A DNA stretch of 13,111 bases. Source: CAG-826 sp964504595. GTDB lineage: Bacteria > Bacillota_I > Bacilli_A > RFN20 > CAG-826. Shown one piece after another: positions 6,621-13,111 of this stretch. Each line of letters opens with the position of its first letter. The stretch's first letter is position 1. The stretch covers positions 1-13,111 of the forward strand of contig CAZDEE010000025.1 in assembly GCA_964504595.1 (NCBI GenBank), written 5' to 3'. Under the pieces are notes generated by a model. It saw only the letters and a program-made list of their open reading frames with translations. It had not been told where the DNA came from and searched no databases. The translations under genes were made by a program, and so were the position numbers.

Positions 6621-7949
6621 TTATTTTCCAGAAACGCTTATTGATTTAATATAAGCACTTGGACAAGTAATTGCAGATAATTGAGTTTCGCTATTATTTG
6701 CTAAGCAAACAATATCCTCCATTACTTTTAGAAGATTTCCAGCAATTGTAATAAGGTTGACTGGTTTATCAATTTTACCATCTTTAATCATAAATCCAGA
6801 AGCTTGTAATGAGAAATTACCACTGGTGACATTCATTCCAGCATGTAGTCCTTGAATTTCTGTAATATAAACACCATCTTTTATTTTTGCAAAAATTTCT
6901 TCTTCTGATTTATTTCCTTCTTTAACAAAAATATTTGTAAATTGAATGCCAATTTTTCCTTTTGGAGATGCTTTATATCCGTTACCGGTAGAACTAACTC
7001 CAGCTTTTTTTGCGGCTCCAAGATTATATAAATAAGTTTTTAAAATTCCTTTTTCGATTAAAGTTTTTGAATATGTTGCAACACCTTCATCATCAAAATA
7101 TCTAAAGAAGACATTTTTCGCTAATGGATTTTCAATTACTGTGAGCTTTTTACTTGCAACAGGTTGACCAATTTTTCCTTCTAAAAAGGATGAATGTCTT
7201 TGAACTTCTTCTGCATTTAAACTTGCTAGATAGCAATTTAATAAACTAGAAAAAACTTTTTGATTGAAAACGCATGGGTATGATTTACTCTTACAAGGTT
7301 CCTCACCTAATTTATCAAGTGCGGTTTTTGCAACTTCTTTAACGAAATCATCGATATTAAATCCATCTAGAGAAGTTCCAAAATGAATTTTATATCCAGT
7401 TTTGATTTCTTCGTTTTCTTTTGCAACTGCTTCAGCATAAATCATAAAATCATTAGATTTGTGTTTTAAAAATAAGCCATGAGAATTAATAATAGATACT
7501 TCTCCAACACTTTCTTCGTATGATACGCCTCCAACTTCTATTATACGTGAGTCGATTCCTCTTAATTTAGTTTCGATATCTTTAAGAAGGGAGATTTTAG
7601 TTTCGTTTGAGATTGCTTCTAGAGAAGGATCGTATGTTTTTTTCTTTTTATAATGAGAAGAACCTTTAAATATTTCTGGAACTTCAGTTGTAGAAATACA
7701 TTTTGCATTTTCGATAACTTGTTCAGCAAGGAAAAGAGGAGTGGTGTTATCATTTAATTCACTATATGCGTATCCCATTTTTCCTTTATATATTCCTCGC
7801 GCGGCTAAAATGGTTGAATCAGCGATAGTAAAATTGCTGATTTCTTGTTGGAAAAGTTCAATGCTTAAACGATAGTTTTTTTGAACATATAATTCAAAAT
7901 CATCTAATCCCATCTTTTTAGCAGTTTCAATATATTTATTGTAATTCAT
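6621..7949 (-). CDS. tldE: TldE/PmbA-type subunit of the TldD/TldE peptidase
   Basis: This is the partner of TldD in a cytoplasmic metallopeptidase. In E. coli the pair degrades unfolded peptides and matures microcin B17 and the antitoxin CcdA. The protein is 442 aa, close to the usual 440-450. As expected for TldE, it lacks the HExxxH zinc motif; the matching region reads LLNCYLASLNAEEVQRHSS (about 236-254). Family hallmarks are FFRYFDDEGVAT (281-292), GLHAGMNVTSGNFSLQASGF (367-386) and a C-terminal SAYIKSISVSGK (431-442). The frame is open further upstream into tldD. I chose the ATG at 7949 because GGAGG (7959-7963) sits 9 nt before it and family homology begins there. This ATG shares one base with the tldD stop (TAATG), indicating translational coupling and probably matched subunit amounts. 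Confidence 0.94.
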   Translation of the reverse strand: MNYNKYIETAKKMGLDDFELYVQKNYRLSIELFQQEISNFTIADSTILAARGIYKGKMGYAYSELNDNTTPLFLAEQVIENAKCISTTEVPEIFKGSSHYKKKKTYDPSLEAISNETKISLLKDIETKLRGIDSRIIEVGGVSYEESVGEVSIINSHGLFLKHKSNDFMIYAEAVAKENEEIKTGYKIHFGTSLDGFNIDDFVKEVAKTALDKLGEEPCKSKSYPCVFNQKVFSSLLNCYLASLNAEEVQRHSSFLEGKIGQPVASKKLTVIENPLAKNVFFRYFDDEGVATYSKTLIEKGILKTYLYNLGAAKKAGVSSTGNGYKASPKGKIGIQFTNIFVKEGNKSEEEIFAKIKDGVYITEIQGLHAGMNVTSGNFSLQASGFMIKDGKIDKPVNLITIAGNLLKVMEDIVCLANNSETQLSAITCPSAYIKSISVSGK

Positions 7950-9343
7950 TATTTTGAACCTCCTCTTCCACCAACGGTGATATCTTGGACACGAATTGTT
8001 GGTTGTCCAACATCTGCTGGAATAGAACCAGAAGATGCTCCACACATTCCTTGAGCTCTTTCAAGATTATTACCAACTCGGTCAATTTTTAATAAAACTT
8101 CCGCTCCATTACCAATCAATGTTGCTCCTTTAACAGGCTTTGTAATTTTTCCATGCTCAATTAAATAACCTTCTAAAACAGCAAAGTTGAAGTCACCAGT
8201 AGTTGGATTGACAGAACCTCCACCAAGAGATTTAGCATATAAACCATACTCTGTATCGGCAATTATTTTTTCAGTTGTTGATTTACCACCTAAAATAAAA
8301 GTGTTTGACATACGTGAAGTAGGTTCGTATTGATAAGATTCACGTCTAGTTGCGCCATTTCCTTTTAATCCCATTCTACGGCCATGGAAATTATCGACTA
8401 AATATGATTTTAAAATACCATTTTCAATTAAGACATTTCTTTGAGTAGGATTTCCTTCATCATCAATATTTCCTGAACCCCAACCATTTTCAATTGTTCC
8501 ATCATCGACAGCTGAAACAATATCGGAGGCAATTTTGGTGCCTAATTTATCTGAAAAAACAGATAGTTTCTTAGATACCGCACTTGCTTCTAGACCATGA
8601 CCGCATGCTTCATGGAAAATAACGCCCCCAAAGCCATTACCAATGACAACTGTCATTTTTCCACTAGGACATTCATCAGCATTAAGCATTGTTAAAGCTT
8701 TTTTAGCGCATTCTGTTGCGATATCTTTTACATTTATATCATCAGTAAAGAATTCTAAACCTTTTTGTGCGCCTGGACCGACACCAAAAGTTTCAATCTT
8801 TCCATTTTCTGAGGCTTGAGCAATTATATAAATTCTTCCTCTTCCTCTAGTATCTTGATATTCTTTTCCTTTGGAATTAAAAATAGTAACTTTTTTAGTA
8901 TTGTCGTTAAAGGTGATTTTTGTTCTTGTAATACGTGAATCATAACTAGAACAGGCAATATAAGCTTCGTTCATTAATTCGATTTTTCTTTCTTTTGAGA
9001 CATCGCTAAGAGGCGTTTTTGCTCTATGATGTTTTTTAACACGAACTTTTTCGATGTTATCAACAGTTATTAATCTTTCGTTATTAAAAGATGTTGATAA
9101 AGATGTTGCAAGCTTTAAAAGACCTTTTAAAGAAATATCGTTTGTATAGCCATAAACGCTTTGCAAATCTTTTAATAAGCGAATACCCGCTCCATAGGAA
9201 ATGCCAGAATTGATTGATTTTACTTCTCCATTATCCATTTCAATTGCGGTTGTAAATGTTTCTTCTAGATATATTTCAGCAAAATCAGCACCAGTTTCTA
9301 ACCCAGCATTTAAAACTTTCATTGCTATATTTTTACTAATCAT
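7949..9343 (-). CDS. tldD: TldD metallopeptidase, catalytic subunit
   Basis: This is the zinc-binding subunit of the TldD/TldE peptidase. The protein is 464 aa, slightly shorter than E. coli TldD (481). The HExxxH motif is HEACGH at 244-249. The conserved block GWGSGNIDDEGNPTQRN runs from 287, and FHGRRMGLKGNGATRRESYQ from 319. A C-terminal cysteine, C434 in MCGASSGSIPADVGQPT, corresponds by position to the third zinc ligand of E. coli TldD. All catalytic parts are therefore present and the pair should be active. The frame opens 15 codons earlier, but GGAGG at 9352-9356 lies 8 nt before the ATG at 9343, which also matches the family N-terminus. It is first in the operon, with an extended -10 promoter at 9372-9380, and overlaps tldE by one base. 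Confidence 0.95.
   Translation of the reverse strand: MISKNIAMKVLNAGLETGADFAEIYLEETFTTAIEMDNGEVKSINSGISYGAGIRLLKDLQSVYGYTNDISLKGLLKLATSLSTSFNNERLITVDNIEKVRVKKHHRAKTPLSDVSKERKIELMNEAYIACSSYDSRITRTKITFNDNTKKVTIFNSKGKEYQDTRGRGRIYIIAQASENGKIETFGVGPGAQKGLEFFTDDINVKDIATECAKKALTMLNADECPSGKMTVVIGNGFGGVIFHEACGHGLEASAVSKKLSVFSDKLGTKIASDIVSAVDDGTIENGWGSGNIDDEGNPTQRNVLIENGILKSYLVDNFHGRRMGLKGNGATRRESYQYEPTSRMSNTFILGGKSTTEKIIADTEYGLYAKSLGGGSVNPTTGDFNFAVLEGYLIEHGKITKPVKGATLIGNGAEVLLKIDRVGNNLERAQGMCGASSGSIPADVGQPTIRVQDITVGGRGGSK
7959..7963 (-). promoter_or_regulatory. tldE ribosome binding site inside the tldD 3' end
   Basis: GGAGG on - lies 9 nt before the tldE ATG. It sits within the final Gly-Gly-Ser-Lys region codons of tldD, so ribosomes ending tldD can restart on tldE at TAATG. 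Confidence 0.8.
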
Positions 9344-9351
9344 TAGATGTT

Positions 9352-9356
9352 CCTCC
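9352..9356 (-). promoter_or_regulatory. Ribosome binding site fixing the tldD start
   Basis: GGAGG on - stands 8 nt before the ATG at 9343. It excludes the in-frame ATG 15 codons upstream, which would overlap the promoter region. Confidence 0.78.
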
Positions 9357-9371
9357 TTTAAATTGTATTCA

Positions 9372-9380
9372 ATTATAACA
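9372..9380 (-). promoter_or_regulatory. Extended -10 promoter of tldD-tldE
   Basis: On - the sequence reads TGTTATAAT, a full extended -10 element. No good -35 is found at 16-18 bp; TTGCCT occurs at 19 bp. The -10 lies about 28 bp before the tldD ATG, giving a very short leader. Confidence 0.65.
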
Positions 9381-9420
9381 CAGTGCAATGAAAATTAGGC
9401 AAATCATTATAATTAAAATT

Positions 9421-9429
9421 TGCTATAAT
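9421..9429 (+). promoter_or_regulatory. Extended -10 promoter of the ABC transporter gene
   Basis: TGCTATAAT is a full extended -10 element, and no recognisable -35 lies at 17 bp. It is back to back with the tldD promoter: the two -10 boxes are about 46 bp apart, so their upstream regions overlap and RNA polymerases may compete. Confidence 0.65.
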
Positions 9430-9476
9430 ACTAAGAAAAAGATAGATATAAACAAATTGGAGAGAAGGTGTTATTA

Positions 9477-11804
9477 ATGATTAAATTAAAAAATATGACT
9501 AAAATATATCACACTGATTCATTAGAGTGCACGGCGCTAAATGATGTTTCGATAGATCTTGAAGATAAGGGTTTTGTAATGATACTAGGTCCATCTGGAT
9601 GTGGAAAAACCACTCTTTTAAATATTTTGGGTGGATTAGATAATGATTATAAAGGTGAAATGATTATTAATAATAAACCAGTGTCTAGTTTTACAGATTC
9701 GGATTTTGACAGTTATCGTAATCAATGTGTCGGGTTTGTTTTTCAAAATTGTTATTTAATACCACATTTAACCGTTTATGATAATGTTGCATTAACATTA
9801 GAAATGTCATCTCAAAAAAAGGATATTATTAGAAAAAAAGTCCATTCTGTATTAAAAGAGGTTGGACTATTTGATAAAAAGGATGCTTATCCAAGAATGT
9901 TGTCAGGTGGTCAAAAGCAAAGAATAGCAATAGCAAGAGCGCTTGTATCTTCTCCATATATCGTTTTAGCAGATGAGCCTACAGGGGCGTTAGATTCAAA
10001 AAATGCTGAGGATATTATTCTTTTATTAAAAGAAATATCTAAAAATCATTTAGTTATAATGGTTACTCATAATAGAGAATTTGCTTATAAATATGGTACA
10101 AGAATAATTTCAATGCTTGATGGCAAAATTGTTGATGATAGTAATAAGGTGAAAAAAGAAGAAATAGAAGAAATAAAAGAATTCAAAAAAGTTAAAATAC
10201 CATTTGTCACTTCTTTTAAGTGGGGATTTAAAAATTTACTTAATAAAAAGTTAAGAAGTTCATTAACTATTATCGCTGGTAGTGTTGGTATTATTGGAAT
10301 GGGATTAATTCTTTCCTTGACATCGGGAATTCATGAGTATATAAATAAAGCACAAGCAACATCACTTGGTAAATATCCGGTTACAGTAACTTCATATAGG
10401 AGGACATCAGCGGAAAATAATAAGGACACTCTTGTGGAATATCCAAATACTGATTACATTATTGTTGAAAAAGGAGATATGGTAACTCAAGAACATATTA
10501 ATTCATTTCAAGATGACTTTTTAAGTTATTTAGATGGTATAGATCAAAGCTTATACACAATTAAAGATAGTAATTCATATATTAATTTTCAATTAATTAC
10601 TAATAATGATGGGAATTATGAACGAATTGCATCGAGTTATTTTGAACAAATTGTAGATAATGAAGAATTTGTTAACGAGCAATATGATTGCTTGTTAGGA
10701 AAAGTTCCTTCCGCTATAAACGAAATGGCTATTGTTGTTGATACATATAATAGAATCGATGCTTCTTTATTAAAATCATTAGGATTTAATATTAATGAAG
10801 ATAAAATATTTTTTAGCGATTTATTAAGTGAAAAAGAATATCGTTATATTGAAAATAATGATTATTATATTAAAAGGAATGATATTTATTATGCTTACGG
10901 TTCGAATTATTATGAGGACTTATATAATAATTCCCAAACTTCTTTAAAAATTGTTGGTGTTTTACGTGAAAAAAAGAATTCGAAAACGCCTCTTTATCAA
11001 CCGGGAATTTTATATACTCCTGAATTTACATCATTTGTCAAAGAAAACGCTTCTAAAAGTGAAATTGTTAAAGAACAGCTTGAATTTAAAGAGGCAAAAG
11101 ATGTTTTTACAGGACTTCCGTTTGAAAATTATGTATCAGGTAATTATTCCTATTCTCTAAGTTATATGTATGAACAAAGATTGGTGAATATAGGATATAA
11201 GGAAGTTGTAACTCAATTATATTATTACACAGATAATTTTGAAAATCGTTTATCTATTATTGATTATATTGAAAAGTATGAAATAGATGAAGATTCATTA
11301 ACAATTGTTCGAACATATGATTATATAGAATTAGTTACAAATGAATTTTCAACGCTTGTGAGTTTGTTTTCGAATGTTATGCTAGTTTTTGCAATGGTCT
11401 TTATTGTTGTTAGTGCTTTATTGATAGGAATATTAATATATATTTCTGTTTTAGAACGAAAAAAGGAAATTGGGTTATTAAGAAGTATTGGCGCTAGAAA
11501 AAAAGATATAAGATCAATGTTTTTATTAGAATCTAGTGCAATAGGTATATGTTCAGGAATTATTGGCATTATTGGAGCGGCAATATTAAATAGACCTGTA
11601 AGTAAAGTAGTTAAAACTATGATTGCCCAATATTCAACGGCAATGCTTAATTCAACTCCGGTAAATATTGAAAATTTTAGATGGTGGGTAGCTCCGGTGA
11701 TGTTAATTATTAGTATTATAGTGACATTAATTTCTGGATTAATTCCTGCGGTAATTGCGGCAAAAAAAGATCCGATTGATTGCCTTAGAGAAGATGGTCA
11801 ATAG
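9477..11804 (+). CDS. MacB-like ABC transporter, fused ATPase and permease
   Basis: This 775-aa protein joins an ABC ATPase to an FtsX/MacB-type permease. ATPase motifs are Walker A GPSGCGKTT (38-46), Q-loop Q90, signature LSGGQ (142-146), Walker B IVLADEP (162-168) and H-loop H198. The permease has TM1 at about 260-282, a large outside domain of roughly 340 residues (about 285-625, rich in Tyr, Asn and Asp), then TM2 at about 628-657, TM3 at about 686-706 and TM4 at about 738-760. The FtsX-domain motif ERKKEIGLLRSIGA is at 660-673 and the tail AAKKDPIDCLRED at 761-773. Such proteins work as dimers by mechanotransmission and export peptides, antibiotics or lipoproteins; the substrate here is unknown. 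I prefer ATG at 9477 (AAGGTG 6 nt before). GTG at 9468 with GGAG is an alternative adding three residues. Confidence 0.92.
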   Translation: MIKLKNMTKIYHTDSLECTALNDVSIDLEDKGFVMILGPSGCGKTTLLNILGGLDNDYKGEMIINNKPVSSFTDSDFDSYRNQCVGFVFQNCYLIPHLTVYDNVALTLEMSSQKKDIIRKKVHSVLKEVGLFDKKDAYPRMLSGGQKQRIAIARALVSSPYIVLADEPTGALDSKNAEDIILLLKEISKNHLVIMVTHNREFAYKYGTRIISMLDGKIVDDSNKVKKEEIEEIKEFKKVKIPFVTSFKWGFKNLLNKKLRSSLTIIAGSVGIIGMGLILSLTSGIHEYINKAQATSLGKYPVTVTSYRRTSAENNKDTLVEYPNTDYIIVEKGDMVTQEHINSFQDDFLSYLDGIDQSLYTIKDSNSYINFQLITNNDGNYERIASSYFEQIVDNEEFVNEQYDCLLGKVPSAINEMAIVVDTYNRIDASLLKSLGFNINEDKIFFSDLLSEKEYRYIENNDYYIKRNDIYYAYGSNYYEDLYNNSQTSLKIVGVLREKKNSKTPLYQPGILYTPEFTSFVKENASKSEIVKEQLEFKEAKDVFTGLPFENYVSGNYSYSLSYMYEQRLVNIGYKEVVTQLYYYTDNFENRLSIIDYIEKYEIDEDSLTIVRTYDYIELVTNEFSTLVSLFSNVMLVFAMVFIVVSALLIGILIYISVLERKKEIGLLRSIGARKKDIRSMFLLESSAIGICSGIIGIIGAAILNRPVSKVVKTMIAQYSTAMLNSTPVNIENFRWWVAPVMLIISIIVTLISGLIPAVIAAKKDPIDCLREDGQ

Positions 11805-11829
11805 GATCATTTTGAAGCTATATAAAATA

Positions 11830-12975
11830 TTATTGATGTTGATTTAGTTTTTCATGTAGTCTATTGGTAAATTCTTTTAAAGAAGAATAATTTTTAATAA
11901 ATAAATTAGCTAATTCTATTCCTTTTTCGATATTGTTGTTATTAAGGAAATACATAGCTTGAATATAGGTGTTTGTCGCGGTCATTAGTATTGATTTTGT
12001 ATCTAATGGACAAATTTTATTAATATCATCATCTAATTCGTTTAAAATTACAATTTTCCATTGTTTATAAAAGTTATTAATTGCTTTTATTGCGGTTCTG
12101 TTATCTTTATATTTTTCATACAAAGAATTATAAGCGTTGATGAATTCTTCTTTTTCTAAGAAGCAATGCAAGAATAGGCCATCATAAGAAAATTCGTAAC
12201 TTTTAAAAGTTGGTTTTTTTACTAATTCTAAATATTCTTTAAATTTTTGATAGTCTACCGCAAGTGAAGTGGCACATAGAAGTATTAAGTAATAGTTTTT
12301 AGTTTCAAAATGGACGCGATGATTATCAATAATCACGTTTATTTCTTTTTCTAACTTTTCAAAATCAAGTGAGTTTGAATAGTTGGTTAAAGGCTTTTGA
12401 TCTGCTTTAGCTTTAAAGATTATAAAGATAAAGAAGGATAGTATTATTAATGAAATTGCTAAGAGCAAAATTATACTTTTTTTAAAATAAATATAAAGAG
12501 CAATTTGTGATACTGTTAGAATGGAAATAGAAATAATGTATATAATGTTTATTTGATGCCATTTTTTACATGTAATACCTATTGAAAAAGTTTTTTTGGA
12601 ATTCTTTTTCTCTTGAAAAGAGGAAGAGACTTTAGTGCTTGATAATTGATTTTTTGCATCTTTTAAGTATTTAAAGAAACTAATTAGTCCAATAATGAAA
12701 CATATTAAACCAATCATAACAGTTATATTTTCTCGATAATCATCGTATTTAGAAGCAAAAGCAAAGAATAAAAGAATTAATAGATTACCGATTGAAGAAA
12801 TAATTACAGTAATTAGGTTTTTTTGCTTTTTTTGAATTAAATCAATGATGCTAAATATGAATGGTATTTCAAATAAAATAAATGGTATTAAATATAAATT
12901 TAAATTTTCTAAAATAAAAAAAGCGAAAATTCCAATTAAAGTATAAAAAATTACATTAAAGAAGGCTTTATTCAT
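11830..12975 (-). CDS. Six-TM membrane protein with cytoplasmic helical C-terminus, unknown function
   Basis: This 381-aa protein is not recognised. About six hydrophobic segments can be seen: 5-22, 24-46, 53-74, 84-102, 142-164 and 166-188. A Lys/Ser-rich connector (105-138) separates the first four from the last two. The rest (about 200-381) is soluble and helical, with repeated Tyr/Phe/Lys-rich helices such as FINAYNSLYEKY (278-289) that could be TPR-like; this is inference. By the positive-inside rule the C-terminal domain should be cytoplasmic. The frame extends 16 codons further, but I chose ATG at 12975 because GGAG (12985-12988) lies 9 nt before it and the promoter at 12995-13023 would fall inside the longer version. 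It converges with the ABC transporter across 25 bp, with no clear terminator between. Confidence 0.8.
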   Translation of the reverse strand: MNKAFFNVIFYTLIGIFAFFILENLNLYLIPFILFEIPFIFSIIDLIQKKQKNLITVIISSIGNLLILLFFAFASKYDDYRENITVMIGLICFIIGLISFFKYLKDAKNQLSSTKVSSSFQEKKNSKKTFSIGITCKKWHQINIIYIISISILTVSQIALYIYFKKSIILLLAISLIILSFFIFIIFKAKADQKPLTNYSNSLDFEKLEKEINVIIDNHRVHFETKNYYLILLCATSLAVDYQKFKEYLELVKKPTFKSYEFSYDGLFLHCFLEKEEFINAYNSLYEKYKDNRTAIKAINNFYKQWKIVILNELDDDINKICPLDTKSILMTATNTYIQAMYFLNNNNIEKGIELANLFIKNYSSLKEFTNRLHEKLNQHQ

Positions 12976-12984
12976 TTTTATCAA

Positions 12985-12988
12985 CTCC
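12985..12988 (-). promoter_or_regulatory. Ribosome binding site of the six-TM protein
   Basis: GGAG on -, 9 nt before the ATG at 12975. With the promoter just upstream it rules out the longer open frame. Confidence 0.7.
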
Positions 12989-12994
12989 AAAATT

Positions 12995-13023
12995 ATTTTA
13001 ATATAAGGCGCTTTTAAAGACAA
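12995..13023 (-). promoter_or_regulatory. Promoter of the six-TM protein gene
   Basis: On -, TTGTCT (13023-13018) and TAAAAT (13000-12995) are separated by exactly 17 bp. The -10 lies about 20 bp before the ATG. Confidence 0.6.
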
Positions 13024-13053
13024 TGTTATTATCTTAATGTTTTATGGATTATT

Positions 13054-13062
13054 TGATATAAT
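13054..13062 (+). promoter_or_regulatory. Candidate + strand promoter leading out of the window
   Basis: TGATATAAT is an extended -10 element. No strong -35 is seen. The following 49 bases are purine-rich with no start codon, so any gene it serves lies beyond the window. It would be divergent from the promoter at 12995-13023. Confidence 0.45.
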
Positions 13063-13111
13063 CCCGTCTTTTACAGCAAAAAAAAGAAAAAAGTAAGAAA
13101 ACCCTAGTATT

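Noticed and set aside
9468..9470. GTG as start of the ABC transporter
   Set aside because: Possible with GGAG 5 nt before, but ATG at 9477 has AAGGTG at a good distance and gives the usual short ABC N-terminus; kept only as an alternative.

Overview
This 13.1 kb window is AT-rich bacterial DNA. Genes are closely packed, most starts have GGAGG-type Shine-Dalgarno sites, there is a monoderm-type lipoprotein signal (LAGC), and several TATAAT promoters are recognisable. The gene set (type II P-type ATPase, MscL, DegV, TldD/TldE, fused ABC exporter) points to a low-GC Bacillota. I infer an uncultured gut or Mollicutes-related Bacilli lineage, but no rRNA or other marker is present to prove it. Trp is encoded by TGG, and the ten visible stops are eight TAA, two TAG and no TGA. 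No tRNA, rRNA, CRISPR array, insertion sequence or phage gene was seen, so this looks like ordinary chromosome.

Layout. Positions 2-151 hold the 3' end of an unidentified gene. It is followed on + by a Ca2+-type P-type ATPase (226-2874). Convergent to the ATPase on - are a small conserved-looking protein (2871-3122), an mscL with an unusually long acidic C-terminal region (3219-3824), and a lipoprotein built of three diverged repeats (4049-5338). The ATPase and the small gene share a TTAA that supplies both stop codons, and an intrinsic terminator for the - strand gene lies inside the two coding ends. A 335-bp divergent intergenic region with a good promoter on each strand leads to a DegV-family protein on + (5674-6528). 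DegV converges with a tldD-tldE operon on - (6621-9343) across a long multi-stem bidirectional terminator. A second divergent promoter region separates tldD from a MacB-like ABC ATPase-permease on + (9477-11804). This converges with a six-TM protein of unknown function on - (11830-12975). A last candidate + promoter near 13054 points out of the window.

Function. The set is mostly envelope physiology: ion transport (ATPase), osmotic safety valve (MscL), a surface lipoprotein, fatty-acid binding (DegV family), peptide proteolysis or maturation (TldD/TldE), and substrate export (ABC). TldD/E next to an exporter recalls peptide-maturation and export loci, but no precursor peptide gene is visible. 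I found no clear new multi-gene system. The most unusual items are the three-repeat lipoprotein, the 83-aa protein with its embedded terminator, and the long structured spacer between degV and tldE.
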